A stretch of 11,414 nucleotides of DNA from Planctomycetota bacterium (GCA_003644175.1 QNBS01000041.1:1-11414), one strand, 5' to 3'. Numbered from the stretch's first letter, positions 1-7,099 are shown. Numbers and translations are program-made. Notes: generated by a model from the sequence alone, not told the origin.

Positions 1-33
1 GTTGAGGAAAGCAAGCGCCTAGGCGAAACGTAA
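1..33 (+). CDS. 3' end of an unidentified upstream gene (partial)
   Basis: The first forward frame is open from the window edge and reads VEESKRLGET before a TAA at 31-33. Ten residues are too few to assign a family or to prove that the frame is coding. It could be the C-terminus of an upstream gene. Alternatively it could be the same gene as the zinc-ribbon frame that follows, separated from it by a small indel, because the next frame becomes open right after a TAG at 20-22. Confidence 0.25.
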   Translation, partial: VEESKRLGET

Positions 34-73
34 AGAGAGCAGGAAGGAACAACAGCGTCAGGTGGGCGACATC

Positions 74-232
74 ATGCGGATGGTCAACGGGTTTGCGTTT
101 TTAAGTTGTGCGTGCGGGCTGAAGATGAAGATTCCGCCGAATTTCAAGGGTGATAAGGTAAAGTGCCCTCGGTGCGCGAAGGTATCGGTCATATCGAAGG
201 GCAACCGACGAGGATGTTTTTCTAACGCATGA
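74..232 (+). CDS. Small zinc-ribbon protein or zinc-ribbon tail of a larger protein
   Basis: A 52-residue frame starts at ATG 74 and ends at TGA 230-232. It carries a CxC (residues 12-14) and a CxxC (31-34) separated by a basic, proline-containing segment (GLKMKIPPNFKGDKVK). This layout is typical of small treble-clef or zinc-ribbon modules that bind one zinc ion and usually serve as an end domain of a larger protein. The frame stays open upstream to codon 23-25 with charged, coding-like residues (AKRKESRKEQQRQVGDI). A GTG at 62 is an alternative start, with AGGAAGGA at 41-48 as a distant ribosome binding site. The last 11 bases overlap the convergent gene on the minus strand. It may be a free small protein or the tail of a gene broken by a frameshift near 20-33. 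Function is unknown. Confidence 0.5.
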   Translation: MRMVNGFAFLSCACGLKMKIPPNFKGDKVKCPRCAKVSVISKGNRRGCFSNA

Positions 233-872
233 CCCAGGATTTTTGCTTGAATCGGAGTGCGGCCGAGGCGCGGAGTTTTGGGTCGCCGCCGATGGCGTAC
301 TTCAGGGCGAGGGTTTTCCTGAGATAGACTTTTTCGGGGTTTCCGTTTGCGTCCTTTTTCGCGGGGTGGTTGATCGCTTTGGTCTCGTTGCTCATGCCTG
401 CGATGAAGAGAGTAATTTCCTTTGCCCTGGCGTCGAAGTCGGGCCAGATTATGGCGACATCGACGGCGTTGTCGGCGCCCTGGAGTATCTTGTTATCGAC
501 ATAGTCCAATCGCTCCAGGAACGGGTACCGGCCCTGGTGCTTGAGCTTAATCCGGCCGAAGACTTCTCGGCGAACGCCTTTGCCGGCGGGGACAATACGA
601 AAGGTATCGGTCATCAGCTCACAAAAAGGATAAAAGGCCGCGTCGGCGAGGGAGCTGTTATTGGTAAGAGTTAAAATGATGTACCAGAAGCGTTTTGGCT
701 CCTTTTCGCCGGGTAATTTAAGTGTTATCTGCCGGGGCTGGTCATAAACGACATCCAGCGTCCACTGGTTCGGCGTCTGCACGTCAGCCGGTGCGGGGAA
801 GGTGCCGGCGGCGGTTTGGGCCGGTAATGCGGCAAATACCGTACAAAACAAGGCTGCGGCTAAGATTTTCAT
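222..872 (-). CDS. Secreted protein of unknown function
   Basis: The protein is 216 residues long, read from ATG 872 to TAG 224-222. This start is chosen because MKILAAALFCTVFAALPAQT is a clear Sec-type signal peptide (short basic start, hydrophobic core, Ala-rich cleavage region near residues 18-22) and AGAGGG lies about 8 bases upstream. An ATG 30 bases earlier would place extra polar residues before the signal and is less likely. The mature part is mixed alpha/beta in character, with no cysteine pairs beyond one Cys in YPFCELMTD. Segments that look conserved are RFWYIILTLTNNS, FYPFCELMTDTFRIVP and VDVAIIWPDFD. These hint at a beta-rich extracytoplasmic domain. No membrane anchor follows the signal, and no family was recognised. 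The gene is divergent from mgtE and probably has its own promoter. Confidence 0.8.
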   Translation of the reverse strand: MKILAAALFCTVFAALPAQTAAGTFPAPADVQTPNQWTLDVVYDQPRQITLKLPGEKEPKRFWYIILTLTNNSSLADAAFYPFCELMTDTFRIVPAGKGVRREVFGRIKLKHQGRYPFLERLDYVDNKILQGADNAVDVAIIWPDFDARAKEITLFIAGMSNETKAINHPAKKDANGNPEKVYLRKTLALKYAIGGDPKLRASAALRFKQKSWVMR

Positions 873-916
873 TACGAAATACCCTCTCGTTTGCTGATAC
901 AACTATTCCCACATAT

Positions 917-945
917 ATTGTACTAAGTTTGGGCTTTGAGGTAAA
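917..945 (-). promoter_or_regulatory. Candidate sigma-70-type promoter for the secreted protein gene
   Basis: Read on the minus strand, TTTACC (945-940) and TACAAT (922-917) are separated by exactly 17 bases. The predicted start lies about 35-40 bases upstream of ATG 872. The -35 matches the consensus at four of six positions and the -10 at five of six. This is found by eye only; the region is AT-rich, so a chance match is possible. Confidence 0.45.
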
Positions 946-980
946 GGATAATTTTGTGCAAAAGATATTTTTAGACAGGG

Positions 981-1009
981 TTGCCAAAGCGGTGATAATA
1001 CGCTTAAAT
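981..1009 (+). promoter_or_regulatory. Candidate promoter for mgtE
   Basis: TTGCCA (981-986) and TTAAAT (1004-1009) are 17 bases apart. Transcription would start near 1016, giving a leader of about 40 bases before ATG 1056. The -10 is only a four of six match. The leader is too short to contain the known long magnesium-sensing leader types, so no riboswitch is proposed here. Confidence 0.35.
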
Positions 1010-1055
1010 AGCAGTGCGGCGCTACAAAATACGGAAACTGCAAGAGAAGGGACTC

Positions 1056-2483
1056 ATGGCCGAGGAACCAAAACAACTCTTTGGGCAGGTGGAGGAGCTG
1101 CTGAGCAGCGATAATCGGGGCCGATTGGGGTCATTGCTCTCGGAGCAGCGGAGCAGTGATATCGCCGAGATTGTCGAACTTCTGGATGATTCCGACAGGC
1201 GGGTCGTTTTTGATTTGCTGGATAAGTCGGTTGCCGCCGAGGTTCTCGAAAAGGTCGACGAGGCGACGCGGTCTGAGTTGTTCGATCTGCTGGGAGAAAG
1301 GGAGCTTACAGGTCTGATATCAGAGTTGGACGCCGACGACGCCGCGGATCTTTTGGCGGAGTTGCCGGCTGCCGAAAGCGAAGATGTTCTCGATCACATA
1401 GCTCAGGATCAGGCCAGGCAGATCAAGGATCTGATGACCTATTCGGAGGATTCGGCCGGCGGCATCATGGACCCGGTGCTGGTGAGCGTCTCGGAAGACG
1501 CCACGGTCGGCGAGGCGATCGACGAGATCAGGTCGGCGGAAATCGACGAGGATTTTTTCAGCGTGTTTGTGGTTAATCGACGAGGCGAGTTTCTGGGTGA
1601 TGTTCGTATCAGGCATCTGATATCGCGTTCGGAAAGCACCGGGATTAAACAATTTATAGATACCGATACGATTTACGTTACGACCGACACAGACCAGGAG
1701 GAGGTCCGCAATGTCTTTAAGAAAAACGATCTTATCGTAGTTCCGGTTTTAGACGCCAAACATCGTCTTGTTGGCCGTATTACAGCCGACCGGGTCATTG
1801 AGGTTGCCGAAGAGGAGGCGGTCGAGGATATGTATGCGATGGCCGGTACGGATGCGGCGGAGTTGGAAAATTTTTCGATTCTGCATGCAGCTCGCATTCG
1901 GATGACGTGGCTTTTGCCGTGCCTCGGCGGTACGGCGATTACGGCTGTTGTGGCGTTGGTTTTCAAGAACATTTTCATACAGGCGGATTTGCTCTATATC
2001 TTCATCACGGCGTTTGCGTTTGCCCCGATGATCGCGGCGATCAGCGGCAATGCGGGATTGCAGACTTCAGCGGTCGTGGTTTGCGGTCTGGCGACGGGGG
2101 ACCTTGCGGCGCTTCGTATCGGTCAGGTTTTTGCCCGAGAGGTTCGTGTGGCGCTTCTTGTGGCGGTCAGTTGCGGACTGATCGGGGGTATGATCTGTGC
2201 GGTGCTGCCGGGTTTGATTCCTGCGGAGGTTCTGGCCGAGGGCGCCAAGGCGGCTTCTGTCAGAGGTATTGAATGGGGCCAGCATGTTCAAATCGTCCTG
2301 GCGTTTGCCGCGGCGATGTTTTCTGCGATTATGGTCTCTACAACGCTTGGGCTGTCGCTTCCGTTTCTGTTTCGAAAGGTCGGGATAGACCCTGCGATAA
2401 GTTCCGGGCCGCTGGTAACCACGGTCAATGACGCGATCAGCGTGGCGATTTATCTGGCGTTGACATTAGTGCTGATCCGTTAA
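1056..2483 (+). CDS. mgtE: Magnesium channel/transporter MgtE
   Basis: This 475-residue protein imports Mg2+ across the inner membrane and has the full MgtE layout. Residues 1-130 form the acidic helical MgtE-N domain, with repeated LLxELPxxEA-like helices. A pair of CBS domains follows (about 138-255), including the LMTYSEDSAGGIMDP entry. A connecting helix leads to five membrane segments (about 284-475). The signature GNAGLQ is at 331-336. The final helix contains PLVTTVND with D459, matching the pore aspartate that coordinates Mg2+ in characterised MgtE proteins. In the family, the N and CBS domains act as a cytosolic Mg2+ gate. ATG 1056 is chosen over an in-frame start at 1014 because GAAGGG sits 4-5 bases upstream and the family begins near this point. 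The gene stands alone, divergent from the secreted protein gene. Confidence 0.93.
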   Translation: MAEEPKQLFGQVEELLSSDNRGRLGSLLSEQRSSDIAEIVELLDDSDRRVVFDLLDKSVAAEVLEKVDEATRSELFDLLGERELTGLISELDADDAADLLAELPAAESEDVLDHIAQDQARQIKDLMTYSEDSAGGIMDPVLVSVSEDATVGEAIDEIRSAEIDEDFFSVFVVNRRGEFLGDVRIRHLISRSESTGIKQFIDTDTIYVTTDTDQEEVRNVFKKNDLIVVPVLDAKHRLVGRITADRVIEVAEEEAVEDMYAMAGTDAAELENFSILHAARIRMTWLLPCLGGTAITAVVALVFKNIFIQADLLYIFITAFAFAPMIAAISGNAGLQTSAVVVCGLATGDLAALRIGQVFAREVRVALLVAVSCGLIGGMICAVLPGLIPAEVLAEGAKAASVRGIEWGQHVQIVLAFAAAMFSAIMVSTTLGLSLPFLFRKVGIDPAISSGPLVTTVNDAISVAIYLALTLVLIR

Positions 2484-2613
2484 TCGATCCGCCGGCGGAT
2501 TTGGAGGGCTGCCTGCAGGTTAGTCAAGAGCTTCAAAGTGCCTGTTTTGACGGTATGGTCCGATATGTCGAAAAAAAAACGGGGCAATTGGGGCAATATG
2601 GCCAACATCTGAG
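2484..2613. other. Gene-free stretch after mgtE
   Basis: No convincing reading frame is present. A perfect 14-bp palindrome (ATCCGCCGGCGGAT, 2487-2500) starts four bases after the mgtE stop. Further on are a run of nine As (2571-2579) and two adjacent copies of GGGGCAAT (2581-2588 and 2590-2597). Nothing else was identified before the promoter at 2614. Confidence 0.5.
2487..2500 (+). terminator. Possible transcript-end hairpin of mgtE
   Basis: ATCCGCCGGCGGAT is fully self-complementary and would form a GC-rich stem with a four-base loop just after the stop codon. Only three Ts follow, so it is not a classical intrinsic terminator. It may act as a weak stop or a 3' end stabiliser. Confidence 0.3.
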
Positions 2614-2643
2614 TTGACAAAACCCGTTTGTTTGGGGTATAAT
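2614..2643 (+). promoter_or_regulatory. Sigma-70-type promoter with perfect -35 and -10 hexamers
   Basis: TTGACA (2614-2619) and TATAAT (2638-2643) both match the consensus at all six positions, with an 18-base spacer. The predicted start falls near 2650, at the left arm of the inverted-repeat element that follows. The next gene downstream is pilT at 2970, so the transcript is either a separate small RNA or a leader of about 320 bases for the pilus block. No better promoter was seen closer to pilT. Confidence 0.7.
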
Positions 2644-2818
2644 AGGGCTTTTGCAAAATTCCGGTTTGACATGTTTTTGGGAAAGAAAAGGCGCTGAGCT
2701 TTTTTCTTTCCTTAAAGATAACTTGTTATACAGCAGGATGTTATGGAATTACATAAGAAAATCGAAAAAATGATTTTCTTAAGTAATGTATGCCAAACCG
2801 CAATTTTGCAAAAGTCTT
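2644..2818 (+). repeat. Folded 175-bp inverted-repeat element: candidate non-coding RNA or miniature mobile element
   Basis: The outer arms 2644-2672 and 2790-2818 pair over 29 positions. There are two mismatches (2661/2801 and 2669/2793) and two differences that become G-U pairs in RNA. Inside are two further hairpins. Hairpin A (2680-2711) pairs GGAAAGAAAA with TTTTCTTTCC. Hairpin B (2748-2763 with 2772-2787) pairs at 15 of 16 positions around an eight-base A-rich loop. About 36 bases between the hairpins are less structured. The whole could form a multi-branched RNA starting at the perfect promoter. It could equally be a miniature inverted-repeat element, since TATAAT lies at 2638-2643 and again at 2821-2826, like a target duplication. 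There is no open reading frame of note. It does not resemble 6S RNA, which is a single long rod. Confidence 0.6.
2686..2705 (+). terminator. Possible intrinsic terminator or attenuator inside the element
   Basis: AAAAGGC, a five-base loop and GCTTTTTT form a short stem ending in a T run, about 45-55 bases after the predicted start of the consensus promoter. The stem has few GC pairs and competes with the longer pairing of hairpin A. Termination here is therefore only a possibility. Confidence 0.25.
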
Positions 2819-2835
2819 GATATAATTATAGTTCT

Positions 2836-2879
2836 CGATTCAACCGCGATTCAACCGCGATTCAACCGCGATTCAACCG
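2836..2879 (+). repeat. Four exact tandem copies of an 11-bp repeat
   Basis: CGATTCAACCG occurs four times head to tail without any mismatch (2836, 2847, 2858, 2869), directly followed by six Ts. The unit length is close to one helical turn. The block lies 90 bases before the pilT start and inside any leader transcribed from the promoter at 2614. It could be a set of binding sites on one face of the helix or a replication-slippage repeat of variable copy number. Confidence 0.9.
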
Positions 2880-2969
2880 TTTTTTGCGGTCGTCGATATG
2901 TCTTTTGAGGGTGAGGCAATTGTCGCCAACCAATTATATCATAAGTACTTGTGAGTAAAGGAGCAGAAG

Positions 2970-4103
2970 ATGTCCAAGGGCCAACCGTTGGATCGCCATG
3001 TCAGCACGGGTAAGATACCGGAGGTGGAGAAGTGGTTCCGGGCAGCCATCAAGGCCGACGCCAGCGACTTGCACCTCAAGGTGGGCATGCCGCCTAAGAT
3101 GCGTATCCACAGCAAGCTGATGAACACGACAGGTGAGGTCTTGACCGAGCAGCGGGCCGAGGAACTCATTTTTGAGTTGATGAGCCCGGCACAAAAGGAG
3201 TTCTTTCTTGACAACGGTGCGCTGGATTTTGCGTATCAGGTTGGCAAGATGGACCGTTTCCGTATCAACGCTTTTCGTCAGCGCGGCTGTGTCAGCCTTG
3301 CGGCACGGCATATCAGCGGCAATATCCCGCCGTTCGAATCGCTGCACGTGCCGCCGGTGGTTGAGAAGATCGCCGAATGCCACGACGGTATGATTCTTGT
3401 TACCGGTCCTACCGGCTCCGGCAAGAGCACGACGATTGCGTCGATGATCGATCATATCAACAGTACGCGCGCGTGCCACATTGTTACCATTGAGGACCCA
3501 ATTGAATTTTTGCATGTGGATAAAAAGGCAATCGTTTCACAGAGAGAAATCGGCATCGACGTTCCGAACTACGACGATGCCCTGCGGTCGCTGATGCGTC
3601 AGGATCCGGATGTGGTGCTTGTGGGTGAGATGCGCGACAATGAGACGCTGACGGCGGCGATGCGGGCGGCGGAGACGGGGCACCTTGTGTTCGGGACGCT
3701 TCACGCCAACAACGCCTCGCAGACGATTCAGCGGATACTCGACCTGTTCCCGCAGGAAGAGCGCGATCTTGCCAGACAGACGTTTGCGTTGACGATTCGT
3801 GCGGTTATAAGTCAGCAGTTGCTGCCTGGGCTCAAGCCGGATGTGAAGCGTGTTCCGGCGGTGGAGATTCTGATTCGGACGCCTATCATAAGGAAACTGA
3901 TTTCCGAAGAGCGTGAAGGGGATATACCGACGGCGATCCGGGCGGGTTCGAGTGAGGGGATGCAGGACTTTACGGATAGTCTGCAGAAGCTGGTTATGGA
4001 GGAATGGATCGATTTGAAAGTTGGACTGGAGTACGCTCCGAATGTGGAAGAACTGAAGATGGCGCTGAAAGGGATCCGTACTTCCACAAGCGGTATACTG
4101 TAA
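2970..4103 (+). CDS. pilT: Type IV pilus retraction ATPase PilT
   Basis: This is a 377-residue hexameric motor of the GspE/PilT family, which acts at the cytoplasmic base of the type IV pilus and drives pilus retraction. All motifs are intact: an N-terminal PAS-like domain (about 15-125, with ASDLHLKVGMPPKMRI), Walker A GPTGSGKST at 146-154, the Asp box TIEDPIEF at 173-180, Walker B DPDVVLVGEMRD at 212-223 and the His box TGHLVFGTLHANN at 236-248. The C-terminal AIRAG at 322-326 is specific to PilT-type retraction motors and separates it from PilB. Length matches the family. The ATG has AAGGAG six bases upstream. It heads a three-gene block with the PilB-like and CvpA-like genes; the gap to the next gene is 36 bases. 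It has a long upstream region with a consensus promoter and repeats. Confidence 0.93.
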   Translation: MSKGQPLDRHVSTGKIPEVEKWFRAAIKADASDLHLKVGMPPKMRIHSKLMNTTGEVLTEQRAEELIFELMSPAQKEFFLDNGALDFAYQVGKMDRFRINAFRQRGCVSLAARHISGNIPPFESLHVPPVVEKIAECHDGMILVTGPTGSGKSTTIASMIDHINSTRACHIVTIEDPIEFLHVDKKAIVSQREIGIDVPNYDDALRSLMRQDPDVVLVGEMRDNETLTAAMRAAETGHLVFGTLHANNASQTIQRILDLFPQEERDLARQTFALTIRAVISQQLLPGLKPDVKRVPAVEILIRTPIIRKLISEEREGDIPTAIRAGSSEGMQDFTDSLQKLVMEEWIDLKVGLEYAPNVEELKMALKGIRTSTSGIL

Positions 4104-4139
4104 CATGTTATTCTGGTCAATGTATAGACGGAGCCTTCT

Positions 4140-5795
4140 ATGGCGAACATATTAGCAGCCGCCGCCGGATACGGCGGTTATATTTCTCCGGTTAAGCTCA
4201 TCGTTCTGATAGTTTTGTTTTTTGCATGGATGCCGCTGGTCAACTGGGTCTACCGCGACACCAAGGCGGTCAAAACGAATACTCAGTTCTGGACACTGAT
4301 CATTTCATCGACGGGCGCCGGCGCGCTGTTGATATGGCTGCTGGCGCCGCTTTTTTTGATCGGTCTGCTGATTTACATTATTGCGGTGGGTGCGGCGGCA
4401 ATGGCTTATATCGTGCATCGGAATGCTCGCGTAGCGGATTTTGAGAAGGTATTGACGTTGGAACACATCAAGAGCATTTTTGTCAACGAATCCAGGAAGA
4501 TGGACAAGGCCAGCCGGGGCTTTTCGCTGATTACCGCCAACGGCAACGCTGTTCCCCTGCCGAAGCCCAAGAGCCCGGAAGCGTTTGGTTTTCAGACGAC
4601 GTGTGAGATAGTGGAAGATGCTTTGTGGCGGAGGGCAAGCGATATCGTGTTCAGACCGACGGAGGAGGATTACAGTGTGATGTATTTCGTCGACGGGCTT
4701 GCAACAAAGCAGGCGCCCCGGAGCCGTGAAGAGATGGAGTATTTCATTGGCTATCTCAAACAATTGGGCGACATGGACAGCAATGAGAAGAGGAAGCCTC
4801 AGAAGGGCAAGTTCGAGGCGGTGCGAGAGGAGGAGCGTGTGGGCTGGGAGATATTGACCGCCGGTTCGACGGCGGGCGAACAGCTCAAGCTGACCCGGAT
4901 GCTGGAGTACAACCTGATGAAGGTCGACGAGGTTGGGTTCACGGCGAGCCAGGTCGAGGCGATCGCCAATCTGCGTGATCTGAAGAAGGGGCTTTTTATC
5001 ATTTCGGGTCCCAGGAAAAGCGGGACCACGTCAAGTATGTATGCGCTGCTCCGCAATCATGATCCTTTCATGAACAATATCAACACCCTGGAGAAGGAAC
5101 CCGCCGCGGAGCTGGAGAACATTACGCAGCACACGTTTTCACTGAGCGACACGGGGACGACAACGTACGCACGCAAGCTGCAGACGATTCTGCGGATGGG
5201 ACCCGACATCATAGGCGTAGAAGATTGCTCCGACAAGGGATGTGCGCCGCTGGCGGCGAGGGCGGCGAAAGACGACAGGGTGATATATGTGACGCTGGAA
5301 GCCGCCAGCGCCATGCAGGCGCTGGGCAAGTGGCTCAATATGGTTTCGGACAAGAATCTGATAGCCGATACGCTGGTCGGCATCAGCAACCAGCGGCTTG
5401 TTCGCGTGCTGTGCGACGAATGCAAACAGGCGTATCAGCCGAACCAGGAACTGTTCAGGAAATTCAATATACCGGCGGGTAAGATCAAAGTGCTCTATCG
5501 CCCCGGAGAGATCGAGTACGACAAGCACGGCAAGCCGATCGTATGCGAGAAATGTCAGGGTACGGGCTTTTACGGACGCACAGCTATCTTCGAAACGGTG
5601 ATCTTGAACGACGAACTTAAGGAAGTGGTTCGCCAGGCCCAATCGCTTCAGGAGATTTCATCGCGGTTCAGGCGTGCGGGCATGCTGTATCTGCAGGAGG
5701 AATCGATCAAGAAAGTGGCGAAAGGGATTACATCCATTAATGAAGTGATCAGGATGTTTTCATCAAAGACGAAACCTCGGAAAAAGCGTAGTTAA
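4140..5795 (+). CDS. Membrane-anchored PilB/GspE-like protein with degenerate ATPase motifs
   Basis: This 551-residue protein has two or three N-terminal hydrophobic segments (about 18-38 and 50-92), followed by a GspE/PilB fold. The match is clear at the C-terminus. LCDECKQAY (424-432) and CEKCQGTGFYGRTAIFE (469-485) hold the paired CxxC zinc site of the PilB group, and QRLVRVLC matches the family. The catalytic motifs are changed. Walker A reads GPRKSGTT (290-297), with Thr296 where the lysine belongs. The Asp box reads TLEKEP instead of TIEDP. Walker B reads GPDIIGVEDCSD (354-365) instead of DPDIILVGEIRD. The His box has VTLEAA where STLHTN is expected. It is therefore probably unable to hydrolyse ATP in the normal way. 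The reading frame is intact and long, which argues against a pseudogene. GGAG lies six bases before ATG 4140. It may be a partner or regulator of pilus motors; this is inference. Confidence 0.85.
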   Translation: MANILAAAAGYGGYISPVKLIVLIVLFFAWMPLVNWVYRDTKAVKTNTQFWTLIISSTGAGALLIWLLAPLFLIGLLIYIIAVGAAAMAYIVHRNARVADFEKVLTLEHIKSIFVNESRKMDKASRGFSLITANGNAVPLPKPKSPEAFGFQTTCEIVEDALWRRASDIVFRPTEEDYSVMYFVDGLATKQAPRSREEMEYFIGYLKQLGDMDSNEKRKPQKGKFEAVREEERVGWEILTAGSTAGEQLKLTRMLEYNLMKVDEVGFTASQVEAIANLRDLKKGLFIISGPRKSGTTSSMYALLRNHDPFMNNINTLEKEPAAELENITQHTFSLSDTGTTTYARKLQTILRMGPDIIGVEDCSDKGCAPLAARAAKDDRVIYVTLEAASAMQALGKWLNMVSDKNLIADTLVGISNQRLVRVLCDECKQAYQPNQELFRKFNIPAGKIKVLYRPGEIEYDKHGKPIVCEKCQGTGFYGRTAIFETVILNDELKEVVRQAQSLQEISSRFRRAGMLYLQEESIKKVAKGITSINEVIRMFSSKTKPRKKRS

Positions 5796-5824
5796 CCGTG
5801 CGATGCAAATGACCGGGAGGCAAA

Positions 5825-7015
5825 ATGCTTGCAATGACATTGATTTTGATTACTGTTATTTTGTCGGTGGCGCATTTCTATTTGAAGAGCGGGGCGCTGG
5901 TTTCTTTTGCGGCGTTTGCTGCGGCCGTGTTCGGCGTGATCGTGGCTTTTGCTTACTACGAGCCTCTGACAAGCATGTTGCTTATACGGGGTTACGGCGG
6001 TCAGTGGGCGTCTGCGGGAATTTATGTGGTGCTTTTTGTTGTGACTTTTGCGGTCATTCGCACGGCGGCGGACTTTATGTTCGGTCAGGATGTCGAATTG
6101 GGCAATGTGATAACCAGGACGACGGCGATAGTATGCGGGATTCTGACGGGTTTGATTATATCGGGTGTGGTTCTTATTGCCCTTGCGATGGCGCCGATCA
6201 GGGCCACCTGGCCTTATGCGAGACTGGGCGACGGCGACAGCGACGTTACGATTGCCAGGCATATGCGTTCACCAGTCAAGCCTCTGATTCGGGCCGACGG
6301 TATTGTGACGGGGCTGTTTGGCTGGATAAGCCGGGGCAGCCTGAGTTCGAAAAAGAGTTTTGCGGTTTACCATGCGGATTTCCTCAATCAGATTCACCTG
6401 AACAACTATAAGGCGAAGGAAAAGGTTTATTCAGTTGCGGGAAACAGAGCGGTGCGTGTTCCGAAGAAAGGGGTGCGAAAGCTCGACAGCAACAATGACA
6501 ACCTTACGGTGGTTCGCATGGAAGTCAGGAATGCGGACATCAAGAAAGGCGGCGCCCGGGGTCCCGACGGCGACGTTGTATTTACGTTGGGACAGGTAAG
6601 ATTGATCTGTAAGAAGAAAGGCCGGATAGATACTCGCGGCTCGGCTGATGCGGTTTATCCCGAAGGTCGAATAGTGAGCCGTCGCACAGCGGACAAAGAC
6701 GCAAAGAAGCAGGATTTGACGGGGGTCATGAGCGGCAGAGTGCTTGAGAGGCGCTCGCTCGACAAAATCATCAGGCTGGGGAGAGATGAGTTTCAGATTG
6801 GCGGCAAGAGCGCGGATGCACGTGTCGACCTTGCGTTCGAGGTGCCGTCGGATAAGGAAGCGGTGTTGCTGGAATTCAAGCAGAACGTTGCGGTCGAAGT
6901 TCCGGCGTCGGCGCCGGCAAGCGAAGAGGCCGAACAGTTGCTGAACTCTTCCGGCAGGAAGTCGCCGGCGGGCCGCGGTCCGGCAGTCGCCGGGCCGGGG
7001 GATCCGAACACATAG
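5825..7015 (+). CDS. CvpA-like multi-pass membrane protein with long C-terminal domain
   Basis: This is a 396-residue protein. Four hydrophobic segments are visible in the first third (about 3-20, 22-45, 62-84 and 97-124), matching the CvpA/colicin V production family in size and arrangement. About 270 further residues follow, far more than in classical CvpA (about 160 in total). They are basic around 196-270 and end in a Pro/Ala/Gly-rich tail (PASAPASEEAEQ...) that is probably disordered. The role of CvpA proteins is poorly defined; they are inner-membrane proteins linked to envelope functions. GGGAGG five bases before ATG 5825 supports the start. The gene is 29 bases after the PilB-like gene and is likely co-transcribed with it. 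The family call rests on topology and sequence style rather than on a sharp motif. Confidence 0.65.
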   Translation: MLAMTLILITVILSVAHFYLKSGALVSFAAFAAAVFGVIVAFAYYEPLTSMLLIRGYGGQWASAGIYVVLFVVTFAVIRTAADFMFGQDVELGNVITRTTAIVCGILTGLIISGVVLIALAMAPIRATWPYARLGDGDSDVTIARHMRSPVKPLIRADGIVTGLFGWISRGSLSSKKSFAVYHADFLNQIHLNNYKAKEKVYSVAGNRAVRVPKKGVRKLDSNNDNLTVVRMEVRNADIKKGGARGPDGDVVFTLGQVRLICKKKGRIDTRGSADAVYPEGRIVSRRTADKDAKKQDLTGVMSGRVLERRSLDKIIRLGRDEFQIGGKSADARVDLAFEVPSDKEAVLLEFKQNVAVEVPASAPASEEAEQLLNSSGRKSPAGRGPAVAGPGDPNT

Positions 7016-7071
7016 TCCGCTCGAAACAGGGTTAAGGTCGCGGGGGTGTGTAAAGGCAAAGGCAATGGTCG

Positions 7072-7098
7072 CTGCAGCAAATGAAAGATTTGTTGCAG
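7072..7098. terminator. Hairpin between convergent genes
   Basis: CTGCAGCAAAT (7072-7082) pairs with ATTTGTTGCAG (7088-7098) over 11 positions with one G-T pair, around a five-base GAAAG loop. It lies between the end of the CvpA-like gene and the end of the convergent 49-residue gene, where a two-way transcript end is expected. No long T run follows on either strand, so its strength is unclear. Confidence 0.5.
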
Positions 7099-7099
7099 T

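Noticed and set aside
243..674. Open frame of 143 codons on the plus strand
   Set aside because: It lies wholly opposite the secreted protein gene, which has a signal peptide and ribosome binding site. The plus-strand translation has no domain character.
2644..2818. 6S RNA as an identity for the folded element
   Set aside because: 6S RNA is one long rod with a central open bubble. This element has a closing stem with at least two separate hairpins inside.
2836..2879. CRISPR array
   Set aside because: The four 11-bp units are directly adjacent with no spacers, and no cas gene is present in the window.
2934..3515. Open frame of 193 codons antisense to pilT
   Set aside because: PilT is certain from its motifs on the plus strand; the minus-strand frame shows no family features.
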